Positions 1 through 10,097 are shown, counted from the first letter of the stretch. The stretch: DNA of 60,623 nt from Gammaproteobacteria bacterium (GCA_029289265.1 JARFTX010000016.1:1-60623), one strand, 5' to 3'. The notes: generated by a model not told the origin, from the letters alone. Translations and numbers: made by a program.

Positions 1-1
1 G

Positions 2-1021
2 GCACCGCGCTGGCGCCGGCTGCAGAACACGCGCGGCCGCCGTCGCCGCGCCCGCGTCGCCGACGCCGACGCCGACACCGTGACGATCGACGGCGACGCG
101 CTGCGCCGCGATGCGCTGCTGCGCGCCGTCGCCGTCGCCGCCGGGCGGGCCTCGCCCGAGCTGGCGCCCGAAGGCGGCGGCGAGGTCGCGGCGATCGAGT
201 CGGCGCCGGCGCTGTCGATCGCCGCGGCGCGTGCGCAGGGGCGCCTCATCCTCGTCGCCGAGGACGACGAGATCAACCAGAAGGTGATCCTGCAGCAGCT
301 CGCCCTGCTCGGCTGCGCGGCGGAGATCGCGCCGAACGGCGCCGAGGCGCTGCGCCTGAGCCGGGAGGCGCGCTACGCGCTGCTCCTCACCGACCTCCAC
401 ATGCCGGAAATGGACGGCTACACGCTCGCCGAATCGATCCGGCGCGACGAAGCGGGCGGGCGCCCGCGCATGCCCATCGTCGCGCTGACCGCGAACGCGC
501 TGCGCGGAGAGGCCAGCCGCGCCCGTGCGGTCGGCATCGACGATTACCTGACCAAACCGGTGCAGCTGAACGTGCTGCGCGCAGCGCTCGAAAAGTGGCT
601 TCCTGCCCGCATCGCCGCGACCGCGGCTGCGCCGCCTCCGGCACAGCCTGCGACCAGCGGCCCGGCGGCGAAGACGACGATGGCGTTCGACCCCCGGACG
701 CTGGCCGCACTGGTCGGCGACGATCCCTCGACGCTGCGCGCGTTCCTGCGCGACTACCTCGACGCGGCGACCGATCTGGTTGCGCACTTGCGCAGCGCCG
801 CGGCGGAAGGCGAGACGGCCACGGTCGGCGCGCTGGCCCATCGCCTCAAGTCGTCATCGCGCGCGGTCGGGGCGCTGCCCCTCGGCGACCTGTGCGCCGA
901 GCTCGAGAATGCCGGCCGTGCCGGCGACCGCGCCGCCATCTCGACCCACATGAAAGCTTTCGAAGCGGCATTTCCGGATGTCGAGGCGGGCATCCGCGAT
1001 ATGCTGCGTGAGACGCCATGA
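2..1021 (+). CDS. Hybrid sensor kinase, C-terminal part (receiver + Hpt), cut by window edge
   Basis: The frame is open from base 2, so this is the 3' end of a longer gene; a GTG at 80 is probably internal. A receiver domain spans about residues 81-198 of the visible part. It has the acidic pair in AEDDE, the phospho-acceptor Asp in [12 protein letters not shown] (about 131) and the Lys in YLTKPV. After an Ala/Pro linker comes an Hpt domain with the phosphotransfer His in [10 protein letters not shown] (about 280). This is the late part of a phosphorelay kinase; its sensor and kinase domains lie outside the window. The REC-EAL gene follows within about 70 bases and is a plausible partner (inference). 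Confidence 0.85.
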   Translation, partial: APRWRRLQNTRGRRRRARVADADADTVTIDGDALRRDALLRAVAVAAGRASPELAPEGGGEVAAIESAPALSIAAARAQGRLILVAEDDEINQKVILQQLALLGCAAEIAPNGAEALRLSREARYALLLTDLHMPEMDGYTLAESIRRDEAGGRPRMPIVALTANALRGEASRARAVGIDDYLTKPVQLNVLRAALEKWLPARIAATAAAPPPAQPATSGPAAKTTMAFDPRTLAALVGDDPSTLRAFLRDYLDAATDLVAHLRSAAAEGETATVGALAHRLKSSSRAVGALPLGDLCAELENAGRAGDRAAISTHMKAFEAAFPDVEAGIRDMLRETP

Positions 1022-1094
1022 ATCGCCCCCTGCGAACAGCGGCCACGCAAGCACGCGCGGCAACCGCCTCTCGCAAGCCCTGCAGGAGAACCCG

Positions 1095-2282
1095 ATGACC
1101 GTCCTGATCGTCGACGATGACCCCTTCGCGCTCAAGCTTCTCGCACGACAGCTCGCCCATCTCGGCTACGCCGAAGTGATCGCCCACGAGTACCCGGGCG
1201 AGGCGCTGCGCGCACTCGGCCATGACGGCCACGCGATCGACCTGATCTTCTGCGACCTGCAGATGCCCGGCGTCGACGGCGTCGAGTTCGTGCGCCACCT
1301 GGTACAGCTCGGCTACGCCGGCAGCCTGGTGCTCGTCAGCGGCGAGGACGAACGCATCCTGGAGACCGCCGAGCGCCTGGCCCGGGCTCACCGGCTCGAC
1401 GTGCTGGGGGCCCTGCACAAACCGGTTTCGCCGACCGGCCTGCGCGCCCTGCTCGAGCGCTGCACCGAACGTCCCGGCAAGCCGAGGCTGGACGAGCGCA
1501 AGCGCTACGGCCCCGACGAGCTGCGCGCGGCGATCGCGCAAGGCGAACTCATGGCCTACTATCAGCCCAAGGTCGAGCTCGCCACCGGCGCGCTCGCTGG
1601 CCTCGAGACCCTGGTGCGCTGGGCGCACCCCACCGACGGGCTGGTGTTTCCGGATCAGTTCGTCGCCACCGCCGAGGAGCACGGCCTCATCGACGAGCTG
1701 ACCCGCGCGGTGCTCGGCGCGGCGCTGCGCGACGCGCGCAGGTGGCGCGACGGCGGCCCTGCCGTGCATGTGGCGGTCAATGTGTCGATGGACAATCTCA
1801 CCGCGCTCGGCTTTCCCGATGCCGTCGCCGCGGCCCTGGCCGAAGCGGGCCTCGCCGCGCAGTCGCTGGTACTCGAGGTCACCGAGAGCCGCCTGATGCA
1901 GGACCGGCTCGCCGCCCTCGACGTGCTCACCCGCCTGCGCCTGAAGCGCATCGGCCTGTCGATCGACGACTTCGGCACCGGCCATTCGTCGCTCGCGCAG
2001 CTGCGCGACATCCCCTTCGACGAGCTCAAGATCGACCGCAGCTTCGTGCACGGCGCCGGGCAGAACCCCTCGCTTCGCGCGATCTTCGAGGCGAGCCTGG
2101 GCATGGCGCGCCAGCTCGGCATGAAGACGGTCGCCGAGGGCGTCGAGGACCGGGCCGACTGGGACTTCCTGCGCGCCGCCGGCTGCGATCTCGCCCAGGG
2201 CTGGTTCATCGCCCGGCCGATGCCGGCCGAGGACCTGCCCGCCTGGCTGGCGGCCTGGGAGGCCCGCCGCGACGCCCTCTAG
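1095..2282 (+). CDS. Response regulator with EAL domain (c-di-GMP phosphodiesterase)
   Basis: The protein has 395 residues. An N-terminal receiver has Asp54 in FCDLQMPG as phospho-acceptor and a Lys in LHKPVS. An EAL domain covers about residues 140-385. Its catalytic landmarks are present: GLETLVRW (ETL in place of EAL, with the ExLxR pattern kept), the Asn in [39 protein letters not shown] and the late Gln in DLAQGWF. It probably hydrolyses cyclic di-GMP under phosphorelay control. The ATG at 1095 was chosen because it directly precedes the receiver start MTVLIVDDD and has CAGGAGA just upstream. A longer frame from 978 would overlap the preceding gene. The PilZ gene nearby fits a c-di-GMP theme. 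Confidence 0.88.
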   Translation: MTVLIVDDDPFALKLLARQLAHLGYAEVIAHEYPGEALRALGHDGHAIDLIFCDLQMPGVDGVEFVRHLVQLGYAGSLVLVSGEDERILETAERLARAHRLDVLGALHKPVSPTGLRALLERCTERPGKPRLDERKRYGPDELRAAIAQGELMAYYQPKVELATGALAGLETLVRWAHPTDGLVFPDQFVATAEEHGLIDELTRAVLGAALRDARRWRDGGPAVHVAVNVSMDNLTALGFPDAVAAALAEAGLAAQSLVLEVTESRLMQDRLAALDVLTRLRLKRIGLSIDDFGTGHSSLAQLRDIPFDELKIDRSFVHGAGQNPSLRAIFEASLGMARQLGMKTVAEGVEDRADWDFLRAAGCDLAQGWFIARPMPAEDLPAWLAAWEARRDAL

Positions 2283-2581
2283 CCCGCCGCCCTTTGCGTG
2301 GTCGAGATCGGCCAGCACGACCAGCTTGGCGAGTGCGGCGCTGGATTCGATCTCGAGCTTGCGGAAGATGTTCGACCGGTGCGCCTCGACGGTGCGCCGA
2401 CTGATCGACAGCCGCGTCGCGATCTCGGGCGCCGACAGGCCGTCGGCGAGGCAGCGGGCGATCTGGAACCTGCGCTCGCAAAGGTCGCGACGCGAAATCC
2501 GGCCGAGCGAAGCACGCGCTGCATCGCCTTGCGAAAAAACTCGTCGTCGTCCACGAGGAAGACCGACTGTTCCTCGTCCAT
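2279..2581 (-). pseudogene. Remnant of a FixJ/NarL-type response regulator
   Basis: Reading leftward from an ATG at 2581, the first 27 or so residues are a normal receiver start (SVFLVDDDEFFRKAMQRVL, then AGFRVATFA). The frame then turns to nonsense. In another frame a complete LuxR-type helix-turn-helix follows (LADGLSAPEIATRLSIS, RRTVEAHRSNIFRKLE). The roughly 80 receiver residues that would carry the phospho-acceptor Asp and the switch Thr/Lys are missing. This is therefore an internal deletion plus frameshift and not a single sequencing slip. The HTH frame has no stop near its expected end, while the original frame stops at 2279. Product unlikely to be functional. Confidence 0.7.
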
Positions 2582-2895
2582 CGACTCGCCCGCACCACCC
2601 TCGGCGCCAATCGGACCGGCCACCGCGGCGGCACCGAATGCGCACCGCAGCGGCCACCACCAAAAAATCACGGACTGCCTGAGCGTCTACGCCTAGCCCC
2701 CAGTCAAGCGAACTTTCGCGGGGGCAGTGCCCGCTTATGCTGAAGCCGTGAATGAGTGGGGGGACGGGATATGAAAATGGGGAACGGATCCGGGTTCGGG
2801 GGGGTGCGGCACGCGATCGGGGACAAGGCCGCCGGCCGAACGCGCGCTGCTGCTCGATGAACTCGACGACCCGGCCCTCGATTGAAACGCGCGGG
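2582..2895. other. Intergenic stretch without a recognised gene
   Basis: This lies between the broken regulator and the end of the PilZ gene. I see no coding frame with family similarity, no clear terminator with a T-run and no convincing promoter. A TTGACT near 2702-2707 on the minus strand has no matching -10 box. Confidence 0.4.
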
Positions 2896-3330
2896 TCAGA
2901 CCAGCGACGGCCCGGAGACGATCTTGGTCGCGTCCTTTTCGGTGATCGGGACGGTGGCGTTGGCGAGGACGTGGGCGGTCAGCCAGTCCTCCAGACGGGC
3001 GAGGCCGTCGCCCTCGAGCAGATCGAAGGTGCAACCGGCCTGGAGATCGGCAGGATCGCCGAAGTGATTGACGCAGGTGGCCCGGCCGTGGATCTCGTCG
3101 GGCACGCCGGCCCGCTGGAGCACGAAGCGGAACTTGTAGCCGACGGGCCGCGTTTCGCCGTGCGGCATCGAAAAGCCTTCGAGCGAGAGGTCGTGCAGCG
3201 GCAGCCGTTGGCCGTCGAGCAACACCCAGAAGCAGAACTCGCCCCGCCGCTTGGCGACAAAGCGCTGGCGCCGCCTGCGCTCGAATGACTGGACCGGTTC
3301 CACCATCGCCCCTCCCCTGTTCGTCGTCAT
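2896..3330 (-). CDS. PilZ domain protein (c-di-GMP receptor)
   Basis: The protein has 144 residues. Near the N-terminus is an arginine-rich stretch (FERRRRQRF), followed about 25 residues later by DLSLEGFSM. Together these give the two PilZ signatures, RxxxR and (D/N)xSxxG, that hold cyclic di-GMP. The rest is a single beta-barrel-like domain with no enzymatic or membrane segment, so it is probably a cytoplasmic effector or adaptor. An internal start at the Met 9 codons in (MVEPVQ) is also possible. Its closeness to a REC-EAL gene suggests shared c-di-GMP signalling; the target is unknown. Confidence 0.8.
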   Translation of the reverse strand: MTTNRGGAMVEPVQSFERRRRQRFVAKRRGEFCFWVLLDGQRLPLHDLSLEGFSMPHGETRPVGYKFRFVLQRAGVPDEIHGRATCVNHFGDPADLQAGCTFDLLEGDGLARLEDWLTAHVLANATVPITEKDATKIVSGPSLV

Positions 3331-3434
3331 CGGCGCCGTTATCCAGGCGCCATCGAAGCTGGCTATGGTGCCCGATGCAGCCCGCGTAACGCAAGCCGCA
3401 TCGGCCCGGCCTCGGCCGGATGCGGGCTGCCGGA

Positions 3435-4079
3435 TCAGCTTCCGGACAGCTCGCCGCGGGCGCGAACGATCAGCTGGTCCACGACGCGGAGGGTGTTCTC
3501 GTGGCTGCCCGAGAGCGACGCCGAGGTGATGTAGCGGCCACCCACCGCCATGGTCGGCACCCCCTGCACGCGGTAGGCGCGCGCAATCTGGTCGGCGCGC
3601 TGGACCATGGCCTGCAGACCGAAGGAGTTGTAGGTGTCCATGAAGGCCTTGGCGTCGACATCGAACTGAGCGATCCAGCTCTTCAGGCCGGACTCGGTGT
3701 GGATCGGCCGGCGTTCGTCCTGCACCGCCTTGAAGATCGCCTCCTCGAGCTTGTCGAGCGTGCCGGTTCGCTCCGCCGTGTAGTACAACCGCGCCAAGCC
3801 CCGCAGCTGCTCGTTGCCCCAGATCGCCGGCACGACCCGGAACGCGACATCTTCGGGCAAGCTCTTTTTCCAGTCCTTGATCAACGGATAGAAATTGCGG
3901 CAGTGAGGGCAGCCGTAATGGAAGAATTCGATGACCTCGATCTTGCCCGGGTCTTCGCTGGCGACCTTGTTCGGCAGGATCTCGAACGGTTGCTGGCCCT
4001 GCTGGGCAAACGCGGCCGGTCCCGCCGCGGCGAGCGCCGCCAGCGCGGAGAGTTGCTTGAGCATCAGACGACGATTCAT
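3435..4079 (-). CDS. dsbA: Thiol:disulfide interchange protein DsbA
   Basis: The protein has 214 residues with a signal peptide (basic MNRR, hydrophobic core, cleavage near AFA-QQ at about 25). The thioredoxin-fold active site is CPHC at residues 57-60 in FFHYGCPHC. The cis-proline loop is VQGVPTMAVGG. Length and layout are normal for periplasmic DsbA, which inserts disulfides into exported proteins. It lies downstream of the SPOR-domain gene on the same strand, with about 75 bases between. This dsbA/SPOR/argS order is common in betaproteobacteria from general knowledge. Confidence 0.93.
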   Translation of the reverse strand: MNRRLMLKQLSALAALAAAGPAAFAQQGQQPFEILPNKVASEDPGKIEVIEFFHYGCPHCRNFYPLIKDWKKSLPEDVAFRVVPAIWGNEQLRGLARLYYTAERTGTLDKLEEAIFKAVQDERRPIHTESGLKSWIAQFDVDAKAFMDTYNSFGLQAMVQRADQIARAYRVQGVPTMAVGGRYITSASLSGSHENTLRVVDQLIVRARGELSGS

Positions 4080-4155
4080 GTTGACTCCTGGGTCGATAAG
4101 TCTGGATCAGACGCCGGACCCGCGCAGGCGTTCCCGGCGTCGCATGGGAAACCGA

Positions 4156-4725
4156 TCAGGGATTGCCCCGCACCACGGAGGCGGTCAGCCCGGCCTCGGC
4201 CAGCCGCGCGCGCACCGGGTTCATGTCCTCGGGCCTCTGGAACGGGCCGATTCGCACGCGGTGGACGATGCGCCCGTCGGCGAGCTGAGCGCGCTGCGCG
4301 CTGGCATCGATGCCGTTCAAGGTGAGCAAGGCCTTCATGTTGTCGGCCTCTGCCGGATCCTCGAAGGCGCCGACCTGCAGATACAGGCGCTCGGCCTGCG
4401 CTGCCGGGGCGGCCACGGGGGCCGCCGGTGGCTCGACCGGCGCGGTTTCGCCCTGGGGCAGGATGCGGTAGAAGTCGAAATCCTGCTTGACCACCGGCCG
4501 GTCGCCCGGCTTGCCCGGCAGGAGCAGCGGCGGCCGCTCGGCGGCCGGGCCGGGCGCCACCGGGGCGGTCGCCTGGAACGGCGAATTGCGGGTGAAATAC
4601 CAGGCGACGCCGGCCGCGAACAGCGCGCCGAGCACGAGGCCGATGAAGATGCCGACGATCACGCCGCCGCCGCTGCGGGCAGGCTGGCGACGCGAACTCT
4701 GACGGGGCTTGCGGTCACGACTCAC
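4156..4725 (-). CDS. SPOR-domain membrane protein
   Basis: The protein has 189 residues from a GTG at 4725, chosen because GTGGAG sits a few bases upstream; another GTG at 4737 is possible. There is a basic cytoplasmic start (RDRKPRQSSRR), one transmembrane helix (GGGVIVGIFIGLVLGALF, about residues 19-40), a proline/alanine-rich periplasmic linker, and a C-terminal SPOR domain from about residue 115 (LYLQVGAFEDPAEADNMKA, later RVRIGPF). SPOR domains bind denuded peptidoglycan at the division septum, so an FtsN-like or cell-wall role is likely. The start lies 17 bases after the argS stop, so the two are probably co-transcribed. Confidence 0.82.
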   Translation of the reverse strand: MSRDRKPRQSSRRQPARSGGGVIVGIFIGLVLGALFAAGVAWYFTRNSPFQATAPVAPGPAAERPPLLLPGKPGDRPVVKQDFDFYRILPQGETAPVEPPAAPVAAPAAQAERLYLQVGAFEDPAEADNMKALLTLNGIDASAQRAQLADGRIVHRVRIGPFQRPEDMNPVRARLAEAGLTASVVRGNP

Positions 4726-4741
4726 GGATTTCTCCACTTCC

Positions 4742-6505
4742 CTACATCGACTGCGGCGCGGATACGCCCAGCACACCCAGGCCCGAGGCGAGCACCCGGC
4801 GCACTGCGCACGCAAGCGCAAGGCGCGCGTCCCGAACCCCCTCGTCGTCGACCAGGATGCGCTCGGCGTTGTACCAGCTGTGGAACTCGCCGGCGAGATC
4901 CTTCAGGTAGAAGGCGATCAGGTGCGGCGCATGCTCGTCGGCCGCCGCCTGCACGACCTCGGGGAACTGCGCGAGCCGCGCGCACAGCGCGAGCTCGCGT
5001 TCGTTGCCGAGCCGCGACGCATCGGCCTCGCGCAGCGCATCGACCTCGCCGTCCCACTGCTGCAGCACCGAGCACACCCGGGCGTGCGCATACTGCACGT
5101 AGTAGACCGGGTTCTCGTTGCTCTGGCTCTTGGCCAGGTCGAGGTCGAAATCCAGATGCTGGTCGCTCTTGCGCAGCACGTAGAAGAAGCGGCAGGCGTC
5201 GTTGCCGACGTCCTCGCGCAGCTCGCGCAGCGTCACGAACTCGCCCGACCGGGTCGACATCGACGCCTTCTGGCCGTTCCGGTAGAGCACGGCGAACTGC
5301 ACCAGCGCGACCTCGAGCTTCTCCTTCGGCAGCCCCAGCGCCTCGACCGCACCCCTGACGCGGGCGATGTAGCCGTGATGGTCGGCGCCCCAGATGTCGA
5401 TGATGCGGTCGTAGCCGCGCTCGTACTTGTTGAGGTGATAGGCGATGTCGGAGGCGAAATAGGTGTACTGGCCGTTCTCGCGCTGCACGACGCGATCCTT
5501 CTCGTCGCCGAAGGCGGACGAGCGGAACCACTTCGCGCCGTCCTGCTCGTAGAGCTGGCCGCGCCGCTCGAGCTCGGCCACCGCGCGCTCGACCAGCCCC
5601 GTGTCGAACAGGCTCTTCTCCGAGAACCACTTGTCGAAATGCACGCCGAAGCCGTGCAGGTCGTCGCGGCAGTCGCCCAACTGCTCGTTCAGCGCGAAGC
5701 CGTGCACCCAGGCGTAGTCCTCGCCGAGCAGGCGCCGGGCGGCCGCGATCAGCGCGTCGAGATGAGCCTCGCGTTGCTGGGTCGCCTCGTCGTCCTTGCG
5801 CTCGCGGGCCGGCAGCCCCGGCGTGCCGGCCAGCACGTCGTCGGCGGTGACGCGGGCGAAGCGGTCCTGGTGCGCGTCGCGCAGTTCGCGCGCCATGTCG
5901 ACCACGTAATCGCCCTGATAGCCGTTGGGCGGAAACGGGACCTCGATGCCGAAGAAGGCTAGATAGCGCAGCCACGTCGACAGCGCCAGGATGTCCATCT
6001 GACGGCCGGCGTCGTTGATGTAGTACTCGCGCGTGACCTCGTAGCCGGCAAAATCCAGCACGGCTGCGAGCGAGGCGCCGTAAGCGGCGCCGCGGCCGTG
6101 ACCGACGTGCAGCGGCCCGGTGGGATTGGCCGAGACGAACTCGACCTGCACCTTGACGCCCTTGCGCGCGCCGCGCCCCCAGCCCTCGCCCGCCGCGAGC
6201 ACGGCAGCGACGACCGCCGTCTTGGCCGCCGGCGCGAGGGTGAAGTTGATGAAGCCTGCCCCGGCCACCTCCGCCTTCTCGACCAGCGGCGAGGACGGCA
6301 GCTCGGCCAGCAGCAGCGCCGCCAGCTCGCGCGGATTGCGGCGCAGCGGCTTGGCGAGCTGGAGCGCGAGGTTGGACGCGAAGTCGCCGTGACCGGCCTG
6401 GCGCGGGCGCTCCAGATACACCGGCGTGTCGGACAGGTCGGGCGCGACGCTCTTCAGGGCAACGCCCAGCAGGGCGGCGAGTTGGGCTTTGGGTTCGGCG
6501 CTCAT
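4742..6505 (-). CDS. argS: Arginyl-tRNA synthetase
   Basis: The protein has 587 residues, typical for ArgS. The N-terminal Add-1 domain recognises the tRNA D-loop. The class I signature HVGH follows in NPTGPLHVGHGRGAAYG. The KMSKS-equivalent loop is KASMSTRSGEF. The C-terminal DALR anticodon-binding domain runs to ACAVRRVLASGLGVLGVSAPQSM. The start at 6505 (MSAEPKAQLAALLGVAL) is the usual one; the frame stays open upstream but without family similarity. A minus-strand TATAAT lies 28 bases upstream, giving a short leader. It charges tRNA-Arg in the cytoplasm. Confidence 0.96.
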   Translation of the reverse strand: MSAEPKAQLAALLGVALKSVAPDLSDTPVYLERPRQAGHGDFASNLALQLAKPLRRNPRELAALLLAELPSSPLVEKAEVAGAGFINFTLAPAAKTAVVAAVLAAGEGWGRGARKGVKVQVEFVSANPTGPLHVGHGRGAAYGASLAAVLDFAGYEVTREYYINDAGRQMDILALSTWLRYLAFFGIEVPFPPNGYQGDYVVDMARELRDAHQDRFARVTADDVLAGTPGLPARERKDDEATQQREAHLDALIAAARRLLGEDYAWVHGFALNEQLGDCRDDLHGFGVHFDKWFSEKSLFDTGLVERAVAELERRGQLYEQDGAKWFRSSAFGDEKDRVVQRENGQYTYFASDIAYHLNKYERGYDRIIDIWGADHHGYIARVRGAVEALGLPKEKLEVALVQFAVLYRNGQKASMSTRSGEFVTLRELREDVGNDACRFFYVLRKSDQHLDFDLDLAKSQSNENPVYYVQYAHARVCSVLQQWDGEVDALREADASRLGNERELALCARLAQFPEVVQAAADEHAPHLIAFYLKDLAGEFHSWYNAERILVDDEGVRDARLALACAVRRVLASGLGVLGVSAPQSM

Positions 6506-6532
6506 GGCACTCGGCAAGGCGAAAAGGTCTGA

Positions 6533-6538
6533 ATTATA
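6533..6538 (-). promoter_or_regulatory. Predicted -10 box of argS
   Basis: Read on the minus strand the bases are an exact TATAAT, 28 bases before the argS start codon. No clear -35 box is seen. Placement and match make it a plausible housekeeping promoter for argS and the two genes after it. Confidence 0.45.
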
Positions 6539-6644
6539 ACGGATCGGCGCGATGCAGCCGGGTAAGCATTGATTGCGCGAAACTTTCGCCGGCAACGCTT
6601 TCCGGATAAAGTCCCGTCTTTGTCCACTCCAGCCCGCCTCGCCC

Positions 6645-8174
6645 GTGCGCCTGTTCCGCCTGACCAAGATCGTCGCCATTGGCCTGCGCTTCGGGCTCGA
6701 CCAGATGGTGCTCGAGGCCGATCCGAGCGGCAGGCTGCTCAAGCTCTGGCATTTCGCCTTCTTCTGGCGCCGCTTCGCCCAGCCGCGGGCGGTGCGGCTG
6801 CGCCGCGCGCTCGAGTCGCTCGGGCCGATCTTCGTCAAGTTCGGCCAGATGCTGTCCACGCGGCGCGACCTGCTGCCGGCCGACATCGCCAACGAGCTCG
6901 CGCTCCTGCAGGACCAGGTGCCGCCGTTCCCCTCCGAGCAGGCGCTCGGCGTGCTCGAGGCCTTCTACGGCCGACCGATCGACGAGGTCTTCACCGAGTT
7001 CGAGCGCAGGCCGATCGCCTCGGCCTCGGTTGCCCAGGTGCATTTCGCCAAGCTGCCCGATGGCACCGAGGTCGCCGTCAAGATCCTGCGTCCCGGCATC
7101 GAGCGCGTCATCGAGCACGACCTCGCGCTGCTCGAGACGGCCGCGCTGCTGCTCGACAAGCTGTGGGTCGAGGGCCGGCGGCTCAAGCCGCGCGAGGTCG
7201 TCGCCGAGTTCTCGAAGTACCTGCACGACGAGCTCGACCTGATGCGCGAGGCCTCGAACTGCTCGCAGCTGCGCCGCAACTTCAAGGACTCCGAGCTCTT
7301 GATGGTGCCCGAGGTCTATTGGGACTGGTGCGGGCGCTCGGTGATGGTGATGGAGCGCATGCACGGCGTGCCGATCTCGCGCATCGACGCGCTGCAGGCG
7401 CAGGGCACCGATCTCACCGCGCTGTCGCGCGCCGGGGTCGAGATCTTCTTCACCCAGGTCTTCCGCGACGGCTTCTTCCATGCCGACATGCACCCCGGCA
7501 ACATCCTGGTGAACTGGGACGGGCGCTACATCGCGCTCGATTTCGGCATCATGGGCACGCTGAACGAGGTCGACAAGAACTACCTCGCGCAGAACTTCCT
7601 CGCCTTCTTCAAGCGCGACTACCGCCGCGTCGCGCTCGCCCACATCGAGGCCGGCTGGGTGCCGGAGAAGACCCGGGTCGACGAGTTCGAGGCGGCGATC
7701 CGCACCGTCTGCGAGCCGATCTTCGACAAGCCGCTGAAGGACATCTCCTTCGGCAAGACGCTGCTGCGCCTCTTCCAGACCGCACGCCGCTTCGAGATGG
7801 AGGTGCAGCCGCAGCTCGTGCTGCTGCAGAAGACGCTGCTCAACATCGAAGGCCTCGGCCGTCAGCTCGACCCCGAACTCGATCTGTGGAAGACCGCCAA
7901 GCCGTTTCTCGAGCGCTGGATGGACGAGCAATTGGGCGTACGCGCGCTGCTGCGCGGCGTCAAGGAAGAAGCCCCCGAATGGGCGCGCACGCTGCCGCAA
8001 CTGCCGCGGCTCCTGCATCGCGCGCTCACCGAGCCCGAGCGCCAGCAACGCCTGCAGCGCGAGGAGCTCGCCCAGCTCGCCGCCGCGCAGCGCCGCCAGG
8101 GGCGGCTGCTGGCACTCGCCACAGTGCTGATCGTCGCGCTCGGCGCGGCCGAGCTGATCCGCAGCCTCACCTGA
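6645..8174 (+). CDS. ubiB: UbiB, ubiquinone biosynthesis accessory kinase-like protein
   Basis: The protein has 509 residues and belongs to the ABC1/ADCK atypical kinase family. The GTG at 6645 was chosen since UbiB proteins begin M-R-L-F-R; an upstream extension has no similarity. Family landmarks are the KxGQ motif ([16 protein letters not shown]), an Ala-rich loop ([13 protein letters not shown]), the lysine in [20 protein letters not shown] and the metal-binding ALDFGIMG. Two hydrophobic helices at the C-terminus (from about 485, [18 protein letters not shown]) anchor it to the membrane. It is needed for ubiquinone synthesis through an ATPase-type activity. It is divergent from argS. Confidence 0.95.
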   Translation: MRLFRLTKIVAIGLRFGLDQMVLEADPSGRLLKLWHFAFFWRRFAQPRAVRLRRALESLGPIFVKFGQMLSTRRDLLPADIANELALLQDQVPPFPSEQALGVLEAFYGRPIDEVFTEFERRPIASASVAQVHFAKLPDGTEVAVKILRPGIERVIEHDLALLETAALLLDKLWVEGRRLKPREVVAEFSKYLHDELDLMREASNCSQLRRNFKDSELLMVPEVYWDWCGRSVMVMERMHGVPISRIDALQAQGTDLTALSRAGVEIFFTQVFRDGFFHADMHPGNILVNWDGRYIALDFGIMGTLNEVDKNYLAQNFLAFFKRDYRRVALAHIEAGWVPEKTRVDEFEAAIRTVCEPIFDKPLKDISFGKTLLRLFQTARRFEMEVQPQLVLLQKTLLNIEGLGRQLDPELDLWKTAKPFLERWMDEQLGVRALLRGVKEEAPEWARTLPQLPRLLHRALTEPERQQRLQREELAQLAAAQRRQGRLLALATVLIVALGAAELIRSLT

Positions 8175-8490
8175 CGATCTCCGGCGTCATGCGCCGGCAA
8201 GCCGCTCCCCGCCGAACATCCATCCGTCGCGGCACGCCCGCGCCCGCGACGGCATCCCCCGATACGGCCATGCTCGGCGCGAGGGGCAAACGCCCCGATT
8301 CGCAGGGCCCGCGCGGCGTTGCAAAAATGCGCCACAAACCCCCATGAACGCTGGGGAATTGCTCCCCCAGCCGGAGTTTCGTTGCTAAACTTCGCTCCTT
8401 GCAGCCTGGCCTGCACGCCTCCGCGCCGCCGCCCGGCTGCGGGCGATGCGGGCCGGATCCTTTTCAGCGACTTTTCCGGAAGCTCCGTCC
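8175..8490. other. Intergenic region with a GC-rich hairpin after ubiB
   Basis: No gene recognised. CCGTCGCGG at 8224-8232 pairs with CCGCGACGG at 8244-8252 around an 11-base loop, which could end ubiB transcription although no T-run follows. The right half should carry the promoter of the symporter gene, but I cannot point to convincing boxes. Confidence 0.45.
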
Positions 8491-9948
8491 ATGCTCCTCT
8501 GGCTCGTGATCGGCTACATCATGGTCTCGATCGGCATCGGCCTGTATGCCGCGACCCGGGTGCACAACGCCCGCGACTACATCGTCGCCGGGCGCAACCT
8601 GCCCTTCGTGTTAGTTCTCGCGATGGTGTTCGCGACCTGGTTCGGCGCCGAGACGGTGCTGGGCATCTCCGCGACCTTCATCGACGAGGGCTTCCGCGGC
8701 CTGATCTCGGACCCGCTCGGCGCCTCGATCTGTCTGGTGCTGTTCGGACTGATCTTCGCCCGCCCGCTCTACCGCATGAACCTGCTCACGCTCGGCGACT
8801 TCTTCCGCGTGCGCTACAACCGCCAGGCCGAGATGGCCCTGTCGACCTGCATCATCGTCTCCTACCTGGGCTGGGTCGGCGCGCAGTTCGCCGCGCTCGG
8901 GCTGGTCTTCAACGTGCTCTCCGACGGCGCGATCTCGGTAAACGAGGGCGTCTTCATCGGCGCCGCGGTGGTGCTGGTCTACACGCTCTTCGGCGGCATG
9001 TGGTCGGTGGCGATGACCACCTTCGTGCAGATGATCGTGATCGTGCTCGGACTGCTCTATGTGACCTGGCTTGCCGGCGACATGGCAGGCGGCTTCGACA
9101 CCGTGATCGCCAAAGCAGCCTCCGAAGGCAAGCTCAACTTCCTGCCGACCCTCGACACCCTCGACATCCTCGCCTGGACCGCGGCGCTGCTCACCATGGC
9201 GCTCGGCTCGATCCCGCAGCAGGACGTGTTCCAGCGCGTGAACTCCTCCAGGAACGAGCGCGTCGCCGTGTGGGGCACCACCATCGGCGGCATCTCGTAC
9301 TTCTTCTTCGCCGCGGTGCCGCTGTTTCTCGCCTATTCGGCGACACTGATCGATGCCGAGATGGTCGAGCGCTTCATGGACATCGACTCGCAGCTCATCC
9401 TGCCCAACCTGATCGTCGGCTACATGCCCTTCGCCGCGCAGGTGATCTTCTTCGGTGCGCTGATCTCGGTGATCATGAGCACCGCATCGGGAACGCTGCT
9501 CGCGCCCTCCGCGACCTTCTCGGAGAACATCCTCAAGCCCTTCGTATCCAACATGACCGACCGCGGGCTGCTGCTCAGCACGCGACTGGCGGTGGTCGCC
9601 TTCACGCTCATCGTCGCGACCTACGCGGTCTCGACCGACGCGACCATCCACCACATGGTCGAGAGCGCCTACCGCGTCACGCTCGCCGGCGCCTTCGTGC
9701 CGCTCGCCGCGGGCCTGTTCTGGAAGCGGGCCAACAACCTCGGCGCGGGGCTGGCGATCGTGCTCGGCATCGGCACCTGGCTCATGCTCGAACTGTTCGT
9801 GCCGGAGGGCGACGTCGAGCCCCAGCTCTTCGGCCTCGTCGCCAGCGCGCTCGGCATGCTGGTCGGCGGCCTGATCGGACCGAAGAGCCATCACCGCCCG
9901 CACGCCGGCCACCACCACGCTGCTGCCGCCACCCACCACGCACGCTGA
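8491..9948 (+). CDS. Sodium:solute symporter family protein
   Basis: The protein has 485 residues, strongly hydrophobic, with about 13 membrane helices as in the SSS family. The N-terminal helix MLLWLVIGYIMVSIGIGLYA is followed by the family-typical NARDYIVAGRNLPF and ATWFGAETVLG. A histidine-rich tail ends the protein (HHRPHAGHHHAAAATHH). The ATG at 8491 starts the first helix and has CCGGAAG upstream; an earlier in-frame ATG at 8446 is less likely. The substrate cannot be told from sequence; relatives carry proline, pantothenate, acetate or sugars. The His-rich tail is unusual and might bind metal (inference). Confidence 0.85.
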   Translation: MLLWLVIGYIMVSIGIGLYAATRVHNARDYIVAGRNLPFVLVLAMVFATWFGAETVLGISATFIDEGFRGLISDPLGASICLVLFGLIFARPLYRMNLLTLGDFFRVRYNRQAEMALSTCIIVSYLGWVGAQFAALGLVFNVLSDGAISVNEGVFIGAAVVLVYTLFGGMWSVAMTTFVQMIVIVLGLLYVTWLAGDMAGGFDTVIAKAASEGKLNFLPTLDTLDILAWTAALLTMALGSIPQQDVFQRVNSSRNERVAVWGTTIGGISYFFFAAVPLFLAYSATLIDAEMVERFMDIDSQLILPNLIVGYMPFAAQVIFFGALISVIMSTASGTLLAPSATFSENILKPFVSNMTDRGLLLSTRLAVVAFTLIVATYAVSTDATIHHMVESAYRVTLAGAFVPLAAGLFWKRANNLGAGLAIVLGIGTWLMLELFVPEGDVEPQLFGLVASALGMLVGGLIGPKSHHRPHAGHHHAAAATHHAR

Positions 9949-10083
9949 GCGCCCTGCCAAGCCGGCCCGTCGGCGCGCCGCAGGGTGCGCCAGGCGCCGG
10001 CCGGCGAGGCCCCGCCGGCGGCCGGATCCGCCGCACGCTGAAACGCGTGCGGCGTCCAGCGCCCGCCCGGTCTGTCCCCGCTC

Positions 10084-10097
10084 TTGACTCTCGTCAA
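10084..10097 (+). promoter_or_regulatory. FNR/Anr-type box upstream of ubiU
   Basis: TTGAC-N4-GTCAA is a perfect dyad one base per half-site from the FNR consensus TTGAT-N4-ATCAA, centred about 64 bases before the ubiU start codon. This fits anaerobic activation of the oxygen-independent ubiquinone genes. Confidence 0.65.

Noticed and set aside
846-2663. A 605-codon open frame on the minus strand
   Set aside because: Apart from the HTH remnant at its start it is antisense to the REC-EAL gene and has no family pattern; long antisense frames are expected at this GC content.
4709-5962. Long plus-strand frame antisense to argS
   Set aside because: ArgS is certain on the other strand, and the antisense product has no domain.
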